A stretch of 64,000 nt of DNA. It comes from Myrica gale. Taxonomy: Eukaryota > Streptophyta > Magnoliopsida > Fagales > Myricaceae. The DNA lies in contig OZ005621.1 of assembly GCA_963930655.1 (NCBI GenBank), positions 17,905,001 to 17,969,000 of the forward strand, given 5' to 3'. The notes beneath the pieces are model-generated. The model was not told the DNA's origin and ran no database searches. It was given only the letters and a program-made list of their open reading frames with translations. Positions within the stretch are counted from its first letter, which is position 1. Each line of letters starts with the position of its first letter. Positions 1 to 13,200 of this stretch are shown here, in pieces. Position numbers and translations under genes: made by a program.

Positions 1-1280
1 CTATGTTTTATGCCCACCTTAGAAATTTGAATTTTGAAACATAATGAGCTGGACAATTAACTACGCTAGTGTCACGTAAGGAGTAATTCCGGCATAGTGG
101 ATATCCAGTTCTTCCCTTTGTTGCAATTTTCCTCCAAATAACAACATTTCAACTAGCCTTTGAGCCACTGTACCTTGTTAGCAATATATGCTGTGTTCTC
201 TGTTTCCACCTTATCCTGCCACTGTCTAGGTTGCTGTCAGAATTATGTTAGACTTCTGACATTCCTTTAAGATATCCCAAAGTGTACTATTAATGCTTTA
301 GCATAAACCTAGAAATTTCAGCATTTGATTCATGTTACAATGAGATAATATTTCCCTCTTTGAAGTGTGTCTGGGGCTTTCCAATTACTCAAATGTGGTC
401 TGAAATATATTGCTCATTCTAGTAATGAAGCTCAAGAACAAATATGGTCTGTAACCCCCTTTTGATTTTTAAGAAGCTATGTGGAGTTTATTAAAGGCTC
501 CAAATATCAGAATGCTCCAGTTTCTTGGTTTTTTGTGTATTTTCTGGGTGCCATCTCTAATTTAAACCATATTAGAGGATTAATTTCTGTAAGACGTCTA
601 TGCTTCCTCGTTTAGGTATTAATTAATTAGTCTTAATAACAATATTAGTGTAGGTAGTCAGAGAGAAAAGCTTTATGGTAGGAAGTATTTCAGCCCCTTT
701 CCTCGAGACACATTCATAAGTGAAACATGATAGAGATGGCTTCTCAACTGTCCAACATGGTGTTCCATTTTTGTGCTGGATATATTGAGGGCAGAAAAGT
801 TGTTTTGAGCAATTAACTTCCGTTCTTCTTGGTGAAATTTAAATCACTTCGTTCAGAGGGTGATGGCGAATAATTTATAGGATCAGTGTCCTGTATATCA
901 TCACTGACATGTTACAATTTGACTAGTCAAAATTTTAGGTAGTGTGATGTTGGACGATAGTTACTGTTTTCACATTAGCAGCTCTTGACAACTGCGTTGT
1001 AAGAGCTACTGGGATTTTCATGTTATCAAGGGTTCAGTAGGTGCATTTGTTAGAAGTTGTCTGTCTACTGCGAGCTCACTGTCTCCAGCCATTAGATCTT
1101 TTTTTGTTTGTTTGGTATTCTTTTGATCAACAGCTTTATCCTTTCTTCATAGATTATCTTCTATATGGCTCTGTCCTTCCAACTTTTTTTTCCTCAGTTA
1201 TCCTTACTGCTTGGTATCCTGATCTTCCTCTAGTTCTTTTGTTTCAACTTTCGTGGGGTTATGTAGGTTTTGGCTGATAG
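1..1280 (+). other. Intron sequence of the upstream-truncated kinase gene
   Basis: No coding exon could be supported here. The sequence is AT-rich and ends in a pyrimidine-rich stretch and an AG acceptor at 1279-1280, directly before the first exon seen. The missing N-terminal part of the EDR1 domain must lie upstream, so this is probably one long intron. Confidence 0.6.
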
Positions 1281-4200
1281 CGTCGGATTCCCTTGCCGGT
1301 TGGTGAAAGGACAGCAATACACAGGTTCTGACGATGTGGCAATGAACTTTGTAAAGATTGATGAGGGAAGGTAACTGATATTACTATACGATTTTTGTTT
1401 TATGGTGATGGAGTCGAGTCAGCTAGGTTATTCAGGGCTATCTATTTTCTGTTCTTTGAAGCATTTTCTGGTTAATTCCCATGTGAGGTGTTCTATTATT
1501 CTTAATTACTCATAGTTAGTTTCTAATGCATGTGATGCTTTTTTTTTTGCCTTCTTGGCTAATGCATGCGATGCTGTTAGACCATAGTTCTAGTATCTAA
1601 CTCAGTGCCTATGTATTGGTGTTTTGGGATTCCAGTTGCATGTGTAGTTCCATTTTTTGTTTTATTTCTGCTTGGCTAGTTATCGTTGTGATTTTTATAT
1701 GCTCATTTTGGGGTTGCAAGCTTTATATGCAACTGAAATGTGGAAAATTTGGATTTCAGGGAGTATATTGTTGATCTAATGGCTGATCCCGGTGCACTTA
1801 TTCCATCTGATGCTGCTGGTTCGCATATAGAATATGAAGAATCTTTCTATTCTGCAAGTCCTTTGTTTAGAGATATTGACTCCTCTCATATGGCCTCATC
1901 AAGCAGTGGGGTTGGGAGTTCCTTACAAGACCATTTGGACTTTGGGACTGCGGACAAGATGTCTAAGTTGAGGAATTTTGCTTTAGGGAAAGAATCTGAT
2001 GGCAGAGGTGATTTAACGTCTTCAGAAAATATTACTAGGCCAAAACAAAGTGAGGATGAGCACAAGTCATCCTCAGATGACTTTAAAGCTCCATTGAATG
2101 TGGGGAAGGTGCAACTGAGGGAGCCTCCTGGCAGACCCAGTTATCCTTATGTGCATGCAAGATCTCCTTCTTGGACTGAAGGAGTAAGCTCCCCTGCCGT
2201 ACGTAGAATGAAAGTGAAGGATGTTTCACAATATATGATTGATGCTGCCAAAGAGAATCCACAATTAGCTCAGAAACTTCATGATGTACTACTTGAGAGT
2301 GGTGTTGTTGCTCCACCCAACCTGTTTAGTGAAATATATCCTGAGCAGTTAGATGTGTCAGGGGTTGAGGCCAAGTCCCCTGCTGAAGATAAAGATGAAA
2401 ATAATCAGGGGATTGGATCCCAAGAACTCAATGGTCAAGATGATCTTGGTCCTGCTCGCTTTTTTCCTCCTTTGCAACCCCACAGGATGCCCTCTAAAGC
2501 AAGTGTGTCCTCTGGTCAACTGGAGCATGTTAAACCTGTGGAAGGCTTAGGGATTAACATTCCAGTTGATACAGGGGAAGTAACTAGGCATCCTATCTCA
2601 TTCCTGTCTGAAGTAACTCCTATGATTTATAAAAAAAACGTACCTGTTGCTGCTGCTGCCGCGGCAGCAGCAGCAGTTGTTGCATCTTCGATGGTAGTTG
2701 CTGCAACAAAGTCTGGTGCAGACTCCAATCTTGAACTTCCTTTAGCAGCTGCTGCCACTGCTACTGCTGCAGCTGTGGTAGTAACAACTGCAGCTGTCAG
2801 TAAGCAGTATGAGCAGGGTGCAAGAAGTGATGGAGATGCAGATGGTGCTAGTTATGATCAACGGGGTTGCGGAGACAGACAGCATGAAGCTTATGGAGCT
2901 ATTTCAGAAGGCGAGAGAATATCAGATAGCTCAGCAGGTAATGATAGCACAAAATCTGATGGGGCCCTTGATGAAGTTGCAGATTGCGAGATTCAATGGG
3001 AGGAAATCACCTTGGGTGAGCGTATCGGACTTGGTATTTACCAGTGCATTCTGCTATCAAGTTCATGTACTTCTTGTCATATAAAAGATTATAATCACAT
3101 ATGGTTATACACACGGGTGTAATTTCATCTTTTTGGTGTGTCCTTCATTCTGCAGGATCATATGGGGAGGTCTATCGTGGAGACTGGCGAGGAACTGTAA
3201 GTATTCTCGTCCTGACCCTAAATGATTGCGGTGCTTTATTTGGTCATTCAGATTTCTACTAGGTGTCTGATCCTTTTCCTTTTGAATGGTTTTAGAGATT
3301 TTGAGTATTATGTGTGGCACGTCCCCATGTGGCGTAGAAAGGTTATGTAGGACCTATAATTACCTAAATGAGGGAATGGATAATATTATCCTAATATTGA
3401 GAGAAAAGGCTGCCTGAAAAAAATCTGTCAGACGTGACAGTTTGCAGGCAATGGGAATGATGTAGCCTCTACATACTCAATTTTTTGTTTTAGGATTTAG
3501 AGTTCTGTATTATCAGTATAGGTAGGCATTAGCCTCTACCTATTAAATTTCACACCTAACAGCCGAAACATCAAAATGACTGAAATACGCCTGAACCTGA
3601 CTATCTTAGTTTCAGGCAAGTCAGAGGTTTGGGGTATTTTATATAAAATGCAGCCTGGAAGGAATATGATGGAAAACCTTGGGATATATGATGGATTGTG
3701 CCAGACAAAAATTGCCTCGTTGGCATTTTATCTAATAGATAAAATGCTCTTGATATAAATGAAGTAGGAAAAATCTTGGGGAACTTCATAGTACCCTCAT
3801 GTTTATGTGCCCCTTAAGTTTCAAAAATAAAAATAAAAATAATTGTCGTTTGCCGTGCGATTTAGCCTTTAAAGTATTAAACCTTACGAAAAATGACCGA
3901 AATGCTCTCAAGACAAAATTACTAAAAATAATTGAGAAAAATATAGAGTAATATATAAAGAAAAATAAAATAAAATGTTACATACTATTTCTATTTTTGT
4001 TTGTTTTTTAATTTTGTCCTGAAGGGGAATTTAGATTTACCCTATAAATATGGGGCTTATGGCTTATTTTGATGTTTCCTCAAAAATATCTTCTTTTTTT
4101 TTTCTTTCAGAAATAGCTCCTCTATAAATGTTTTTTTAGGAGATTCCTGGAAGAGGGTTGTTTTGCTTCAGCTGTAATGAGTAATAGTATGTGAGAAATT

Positions 4201-7200
4201 CACGACTATAACAACCGGATATGAGAGGAGTCGAAGTAGGTCAGGGTTTAAGATTCTCGCCAGAATAGTACATGGTTGGTTTTATCCATGCTGCTGAAAA
4301 TTACCATATGATCTTGAATGAGGCTCGAACTAGGTCAGGGTTTAAGTCTATCTTGTTCCTATTAAAAACAATTTAAGTATTAAGCTCTATTGTGGTTACA
4401 TTGACATCAATGAAAGCATCCTTTAAATAGACCCCTGGATATTAATTGGCATAGGAGACACTGAACTGAACTTATTTTAACTCCTTGTGTTGTGCTCGTT
4501 TATCTGCGTTGAGTTTTCGGATGGTTTACCCATTATTGAATAATTTGAGGTGTTCTTGGACCCTGATTCCATATTGATAGGAGATATATTATTCCATATT
4601 GTTAGGAGATATATTTTGAGATATTTTAGGAGATATATTTTGATAGACTTTATTTGGGTTGATTCCTTCCTTATAAGTTAGCTATACATATGGACTACGG
4701 TAGATTGTTTCCTTGTATAGATTACGTAGATTATTTTCTTGTATCAACCAAGCAATCCTTGTACACATGTATCTATAATCACCCTACGGTGAAGGGGTAT
4801 TCAGACCAAATTTGACACATATTTGAAGCCGTACTCATCCTCATCATTTTTCTATTCCATAAATGCGTATTGGAAAATTATTATCTGCTTTATGGTCGTA
4901 CAGATTGGAACACGAAAACCAACTTTCTAGCCGTATCTCACTGTTTACAGATATGGGTTTGTTTTTTTCGTATCAAACTACTGTTTCTGGAAGGTTTATA
5001 TTTTGAACTTATTTCCACTCCTTGGTTCTATAGGAAGTGGCTGTGAAGAAGTTTCTAGATCAAGATTTTTCTGACGAATCACTTGCAGAATTCAGAAGCG
5101 AGGTACAACCTGCGTTCCCGTACTGCTTTCCTTGCTTTCTTGTGAATAAAGCAGTATTTCCTAAATCTTGAGCTATTCCATCTTTACTTTTCCAACATTT
5201 TGTGTGGTTTTCAATGTGAGATATTAAAAGGTGTGGGAGTTCTTTGTGCTTAAACTCATTATCTTCTTTTCAATATCACATTTTGTGTGGTTGTCAATGT
5301 GAGATATTAAAAGGTGTGGGAGTTCTTTGTGCTTAAACACATTATCTTCTTTTCAATTGTCTTGAAGCTTAAGTTGTTTAGGGAAATATGTACTTATTTT
5401 TCTCACATGTACTTCTTAGACATTGAATTACCTACATTTCAACTTCCAACTTTTTTACTACTGGTAAGAATTTTGAGTAAAGAGTACACGTACATCCATC
5501 CACGTGGGGGTTTTGGTTAGGGCGGGGAGGATTGACAATGTATCCTCTCCAATTTTATGCTCGGCCCCCATTCAAATAAAAGGTCATTTTTCTCTGCCCC
5601 ATCTCGTCATCCTCCCCCCTTCTTAAGACCTTCCCATACAACAACACAAAAAAGGAGGATAATTCCTCCAACTCCTAATCATTTGCAGCTCTAGCGAATG
5701 AAACATCCCACACCACGTGATCACCTCCATCCACAAGACAATCCGCCACCATAGCCTCCTTATTCCGGGACAAGGAAAACACAAAAAGGAAAGCAAGACT
5801 CAAAGGCTTATCCCCACACCAACTATCATGCCAGAAGCTCACTCTAACTCCATTTCCCACCCTAAAGCGAATATGCTTGCTGAAGACACCCCACCCTTTA
5901 CTAATGAACCCAAAGACTAACACCATAAGATCCACGAACCGAGATGGTGTTCCAATCACCCACCGTACAACCATGTTTTTCAACAATCACCAACCTCTAC
6001 AACCGATCTCTTTCCATAGCGAACCTCCATAACCATTTACTCAAGAGAGCCATATTACACACTTCGCTATTACGAATGCCCAACTAGCCAACCTTTTCTC
6101 CATCCTCTCAAGGATCCCATCCCAAATCTGAATATTTTTTAAAGTAGCACCCAACGGTAAACCAAGGTACTTTTTTTTTGATAAGTAAGCCAATTTATTA
6201 AGAATAAGATAAACACGAAAACACAACCCACTACAACGGAGTCAGCAGTACAAGAGAAAATACTGAAGAGTCCAAAAAAGGCCCAAAGAACGCCAAGAAC
6301 TCCCAACAACCCTCAACCCACAAGACAACAAAGCACCCTCACCCACCCACCCGCAAACCTAGAGCCATCAGTACACGAGACCCCTATCAGTCTAGCCCAA
6401 AACTCACAGTCTTCCTAAGGATCGAAGAAGACCCTCATAGTTCACCGAAGACTTCAAGCCCTTCAACTCCCTGAGTATCTTCCCCCCCCCCCCCGATTTT
6501 CTAGACGTTTTCGAGCGAGGCTGCACCCGATCGCATTCCAAAGCTGCAAAAAGATCCCTTAGCTTATCCTCTTGCCCACCACACGACACCCCAACCATCT
6601 GACCCACAGAAGAAACCATGTCCAAGACCCACGCCGGAGATTCTCCCCCCAAAGCTTTATGAGGGAAACTAACCGCCAAGGGTGCAGTCGAAGGTTCATC
6701 CACATACGCCAACTCCCTCTCATCATCGTCCCAAAGCTCTCCAACCTCCAAATCTAGTCCAATTGAGCTCTCAACACAAACCCATCTGCCCTATTGCCCT
6801 CTTCACTATCAAAATCAGCCTTGAGGTGAGAGGCCCCAACGAGTACTGTAGGAATAGAACTCTCACGGCATCCTTCCAACACAACCCGACCCTCCCCCGA
6901 GAGAGAATCCACTGCCGGGATCCCACCAGGAACAAAAGAGGGCTCCACAACCCTTCCACGAAATGCTTCGGCAATTTCTGTTGCCACCCGGACCAAACCC
7001 GGCGGCTCCAGCGACCCCGTGAGCGGAACAGACCCACACGGGCCCAAGAGCAAGGCAGCCGGAGGGGATACCGGGGCCGGCAAGACAACGACTCCCTGAC
7101 CTCCATTCTCAAACAACGCCGACGAGACACCTGCCGCCGACCACCGGGGTTGGGTGACTCCCACCGTGCCGTCGAGCCTTCCGCCAAGTGAAGACTTCAG

Positions 7201-10200
7201 GTGGGTCGGCACCTCCAGCGGGCCCTTGCCATTACCAACGAAAGTTACCGTGTGGGCTGGGTCTTCAACAAGCCCAACTGTAGGTCCACACGAATAGGCC
7301 CCCCTGGCTCACCAAGCGACAGCTCCAACCCAGGAGATTTGCTGGAGGAGACCACCAGCTGGCGCCTGAACAGCCACCAGGCTATCGCCGGCAGCCACAG
7401 AAGACACCAGCGGGCCCCCTGCCACCAACGACTAGAAAGGGGTGGGTGTGGGGTGTCTCCCGCCAGCTCGCCGGCATGTGCGAGAACTCCAGGCGACGGA
7501 TCAGAGTCGGCCAGAGCTCCCGGCGACGGCAGACCACCGGCTGGACCCAGAACCACCCCAGACGACTTGGACCCATCATCCCGAAGCAGCCCAGCCCTTT
7601 CGGAGGCCATACACCCACAAGCCATACAGTCGAGGCCCAAACCAAGAGAGCCAGCCTCACCCAGAAGACTAAAGGCCTGGATAAGGGCCTCCAACTCCAT
7701 TTTTAGGCCCACCAAACGAATTCGAAAATGCTCCGAACCAAAAGCCACACCTCGCCCCCCCTGGGACCTGAACTGTCAGCTGCCACAATGGCAGGGACCA
7801 GCCTTTTCGCCTCATGCACAGACATAGCTCCATACCCCTTTGCAGCTTTCAGCATGGCTACACAATTTGAATGAAACATGCCGTGGAGTGGTGAAGGCTG
7901 CCTCCTAACGGCATCGGCAAAAGAGACACCTAGCCTCCAGCCCTCATCCTTCGACGATGATCCTCTACGCCAGAAACACCCAAAAAATCGACAACAGCCT
8001 GAAAACAGTCAGCCAACAAAATCCACCCTCTCCCAGCGACACCTTCTGGGACCATAATCTCCCCTCTACGTCTACCTTGGCCACACTCAAAGATAGCAAC
8101 AAACCTCCCCGCCTTATTCCCACGCCTCTGAGCCAGAAAATCTCTAGAACCTTCATTGAACTTCAACGAAAAGGGACTATCAGCAGCAGCCGCTAGCAAT
8201 TTGCCTACCGAGTTTTCCAGACAAACAACACCAAACCGACCCAAGGAAATAGTGCTATAACCCTTTCTACTCCATTCAGACACCTTGATCAAACCTCCAG
8301 CATTGACTGAGACTTGGAATTCTTTGGCTTCTATTCTAAAACACTGAGAGAACCCCATCACCCCATATGCCTTATCTATGTACGAATAAATGTACTAAGA
8401 TAGATGAGGCAGCCATAGGGATGAAGAAGAGAACAACTAAAGATTTCTATGACGGAAAAATCTAGACCAACAGTCAATCACCCAACCCAGGCATCCCACA
8501 GGGGAGAGTGGGGGGAGAGAAAAAACTAATTTGAGCAGCCACACCCCCTCTGTGACCAGAAGCAACTGAATCTGAAGGCAAAGTTTATTTAGCACTCGAT
8601 TGTCTTGTTTTACAAAGCTACAAGTTGCTAAATTTGGAATCTGTATCATCCTTCAGGGTCTTGGCCGCAATTTCCTGAGGCACCTTAGGAGGACTCGGCT
8701 ATTGGTCCATGTTGTTGATGCAGCTGCTGAGAACCCTTTAAATGACTAAGAACAGTAAAAGAAGTAGGTGTTCTTTCTGTTTCTTCTTGTACTTCTCAAC
8801 ATGCTGGTAAACCAAGGTACTTAATAGGCAAAAAAGATATTTGCACTCCAAAATACCCGCCAACTCCCTCACATTCCCCACCCTACCAATAGGAATTACC
8901 TCAGATTTTCCTAGGTTGATCTTTAAACCCGATAGCACCTCAAAGCACAGTAAAAGACATCTAAGAGTATGGATCTGACTCTCCTCCGCCCCAAACATCA
9001 CAAGAGTATCTTCAGCAAAAAGGAGATGCGAAATAGAAACCCCAATTAAGCATATTATTCTCTCATAAGAAATTCTTTGTAATGTGATGTCTGGATATTT
9101 GTCAGGATTCTGATTAGGAATTTGGAAAGTGTACCTGTGATTTATTTCAGTCCAAACTCTTTCCATTCTCCAATGCTCATGCCTGAATCTGTTCCTTTTA
9201 AATTTTGCAACCCTTTGCTTTGATGTTATCTCTTAAATTTGTAAAGGTTAGTAATTTGTTCTACTTGTTGTTTGAATTACAAGGTCCGGATAATGAAAAA
9301 ACTCAGGCATCCCAATGTTGTGCTCTTCATGGGAGCTGTAACACGTGCCCCAAATCTTTCAATCATCACTGAATTTCTTCCCAGGTATGGAAGCTCTAGT
9401 TTAGACCATAATTGTATTATAGTCTTGATCACACATTTCTCGAAGTCAATGTGCACCCTACAGTAACGGATGAGAACAAACTCTTATCAGTGGAAAACTG
9501 CTTATCCATATCCTTTTCAGCTTTTGCAATGATAGTGCATCAATATTCCTTTTTTTTTAGTTTTAATGTTTCTTGTCATGGAGCTGTTCACACAACCATT
9601 AAATGTCATCAAAAGAAAGCCTCTTCTATGATAGGGCTAGGGGATATTATTGTTTGACACAAAAATACCGTTGACTGGAATTAAACTGTCCTAGCTGTTT
9701 TCTTGACCTTATTTTTTAACTTTCCAGATTGGATAATTATCTCAAGGATTATATTGATGGCGTCTCTCTTTCATGTTTGCTCTTTTACAGTCACACCAAT
9801 AAAGAAAATAATGTAGTTTCTGATAAGTAAGCAATATATTGATGAAAAGAGGGCCAAATAAAGAGAATTGAACAGGGGAATCCATTAGAGGGTTGACTTC
9901 TGGAGTTTTAATAATCAAGAAATTTAGAAAAGAAGAAAGGAAGAAGGGACACTGTCTTCGGCAGATATCTGATCATACAATTTTCTCAGAAATAAAGACT
10001 TGAGAGTAAAACAGTATATACTCTACGCTCATGATGTAAGAAACTCAACATAGCTTACTGAATTAATCTATATCATATTTCTGAAATTGGATTAGAGCTA
10101 AGAGCTTGCGCTGCCATTATGATTCTGTTTGATTAATAGCGTCCATGCCTGTATGTTTCTGTTTGACAGATTAGTTGTAATGTTATGTCAACTGGAATGT

Positions 10201-13200
10201 TAAAGATTCTTTTCTTTTGGCAGAGGTAGTTTGTATAGGTTGATTCACCGGCCTAACAATCAATTAGATGAAAGAAGACGGTTGAGGATGGCCCTTGATG
10301 CTGTATGATTTGGTCATTCTTGCCCTTTATTCCAGTTTCATTCAGCATTTTGCTTTAATTGAGTGACTTCCCTTGAGATAATGTCTTCTTTGAATGATTG
10401 AATTTTCAGGCTCGGGGAATGAATTATTTGCACAACTGTTCTCCTATGATAGTACACCGTGATTTGAAGTCCCCTAATCTTCTTGTTGATAAGAATTGGG
10501 TTGTGAAGGTGGTGTCTTACGTTGTTATTAAGATTGCTGATTTCAAATAGTGTATCCTCATTGCCTAATTCAGCATATTTGATTGTTCGTGCCTCTTTAG
10601 GTGTGCGATTTTGGGTTATCACGGATGAAAAGTAGCACATTTCTTTCTTCGAGGTCAACAGCAGGGACGGTAAGCTATTTGCATCTTTCATCATTCATTT
10701 TGTTTTGTTTTTGGCCCCCTTCTTCCTGCTGAACCAGCCCCCCTTCTTCCTGATCAATTAGGTTCATGTCAGAAGGCTGGATATATCCTTTTAATGATCA
10801 TGTCTAGTTTCTATACACCCGCTGTATATCTCCAGCAATATTAAAGCACTCAGTTTTGTGTTTTTCTTGATGGTGCATCATTTGTTAATTTATTTTGAAC
10901 TTGCTTCCATGTTGGTTGGCTGTACCCAGGCTTTGTTTTAAGGGAAAACACATGAAATAACCATGCATCTATTTTGACTTGGTAAATGCTTCTAATTACA
11001 GAGCATTGGAGTTTCTTTTTGCTGTTGCTTCTGACATGAGTTTGATCAATTCCTTTCTATACATTTTACGTCTGTTCTCTCAAACTTCCAAGATCACAAT
11101 GAGAGAACTAAATTGAAAGTTCCTCAGTGTTAATCCCTAGGATGAGGGCTTTGTTATTGAAAAGGTAATGCAGTGGGTTTGGTGTGAGATCATCTGGAGT
11201 TACTAATTACAGCATGGTGTATTCTTGAGTGATAAATTTCAATGTTTATTCTCTTTCCACAAAAATTTTGAAGGACACATGCTTTTGTTGTCGAAGAAGA
11301 TGGAGAAAAACATCATTAAGTGCTTGCTGGTTAGGCATGAAAATTATCAAAGCTGTTTTAGTGGTAGTTTATGCAGCAAATAATTATATAATTAATAGAT
11401 AACGTTGAAAGGTAAGTTACTCCAATGGTTTAGTGCTATTCCTGAATATGGCGACCATCTGCCATCCTCTTTGTGTATTCATGGGTGGCTTGCCATATGG
11501 TTTACTTTTTGCTTGTTGACTTGATTGTATGTATCTTTGATTGCAAGTATGGATTAAAAGGTATTGAATAAGCTAATTCTTGTGTTGCATTCATGCAGGC
11601 TGAGTGGATGGCTCCAGAGGTGCTAAGAAATGAACCTGCAAATGAAAAGTTGGCCTTTTTTTTCTCTCCTGATGATGCTTTTAATATTTTATGTTGAACC
11701 TTTAAGATCTTGATAATTGAATCATATAACTCCACTTGCAGGTGCGATGTTTATAGCTTTGGGGTCATACTATGGGAGCTCTCTACGCTGCAACAACCAT
11801 GGGGGGGAATGAACCCAATGCAAGTTGTTGGTGCAGTTGGATTTCAACATCGGCGTCTTGACATTCCTGATGATATGGATCCTGGGATTGCCGATATTAT
11901 TCTGAAATGCTGGCAGACGTATGTATTTTTGGTTATTCTCTTCCATCCACACCCTCTGGACCTTGTGTGATTTATTGTCTGCGTATTGATATTTTGATTC
12001 AAAGACATCAGATGCCTATTGCATTTGTTTGCTTACCTTAATCTTTAAGCATGGCAATTAAACCGTGACTGGTCTGGCTGTTGCACCTGTAACCTGGTGA
12101 TCAGAGAGCAGGCCTGATCATGTCACCCATTGGACCAGATATGTACTCAATCTGCAAAATCTTAACTCGTTGTTTTCTAGCCCAAACAGTGCCACCCACC
12201 TGGGTGGCAGGTCAAGTCGAAGTACATTAACGTCGTGAAAAATCTTTTTCCTGCTGTTGCGAAAGACATAAAAAGAAGTTCACAGTTCTAAAACAAGCAA
12301 CCAACCATTGCGCTACAAGGCTATGTTAATGTAAATGAAATAGCCGCGTCACAATGTTCAATAAGTATGCAGCATGTAATTTCGAACCTAAACATCTGAC
12401 CATTAGGCCTCAAGATGTTATGCAATGTTCAATGCCATGATATTATAAAAAGCATGAAAAATCAACTATGGAAATGCACATTTAACCATGTTGCCATCCT
12501 GATGCCAACGTTATGTCATACTTCAGAAATATTTTACTTTATTTTGTGTGAATTTTTTAATCATACCACTGTTACAACTACTGTCCTGCTTGTTGAACAT
12601 ATGACCTGGTACCTTGATATATTGGTTTTGGTGTATAAGTAACTTTGGTCCTAAGAACTTCTTTTGCAAATTGCCACTGTAGTTATACTATCCTCCTTAA
12701 TATACTAGTATTGCAGGGTACATTCTGTGGAAATCAGATGCTCAATGATTTGGTTAGAATCATCCCATTTCCTTCTTTGTGATATTCGTTTGTGCAGTTC
12801 CAAAGCTTCTACTTATCTATCAATCTGTTACTTAAATGAGTTGTTTCCCTTCCCCTGAATTGTGTTAGTATTACTGTCTCTGCATCTGGCCCCTGTTGTA
12901 CCTTAAAACCAATATATTGTTTTCAAATATACTTGGAATTTTCTTTAGATATTTGATAGGCGAGACCTCCTCTGGCATTATATTGCTGGAATTATGGAGT
13001 TCATGATATAATTTCTGCATTCCAACTAATTGTTTTACTTAACTATTACTTCTTTTCTTAGAGAGAGAGAGGGAGAGAGAGATTCAAACCCTGAGTTTGT
13101 TTTGTGTCATGCGGAAAATGATTCTGATAACCAAAAGTCATTCCCCAAGTCTAAGCAACTACCACTTTGTGCTATCTAGAGCCCTATGCATCCTGGGATC

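Larger units (their letters stand above)
5531..9060 (-). mobile_element. Old LINE (non-LTR) remnant, reverse-transcriptase 3' part, split by a later insertion
   Basis: On the minus strand, 9060-8821 encodes a degenerate LINE reverse transcriptase ([12 protein letters not shown], the F/Y-x-D-D region, then [17 protein letters not shown]). The frame continues at 6170-6045 with KYLGLPLGA and [16 protein letters not shown], and at about 6045-5675 with KWLWRF and [19 protein letters not shown]. Between LASW and KWLWRF about 100 codons present in the related LINE at 33.9-35.5 kb are deleted. No poly(A), 5' end or TSD was found for this old copy. It lies antisense in the kinase intron. Confidence 0.85.

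Noticed and set aside
6572..7827. Long plus-strand open frames in the kinase intron
   Set aside because: They are antisense to the GC-rich ORF1 linker of the half-LINE; the minus strand has the recognisable motifs.
12240..12420. SINE-like segment on the minus strand with two tRNA-promoter-like strings (tagcgcaatggttgg and ggttcgaaat)
   Set aside because: Box order and spacing are wrong for one tRNA head, and no A tail or TSD was found. It may be a decayed SINE pair, but it cannot be supported.
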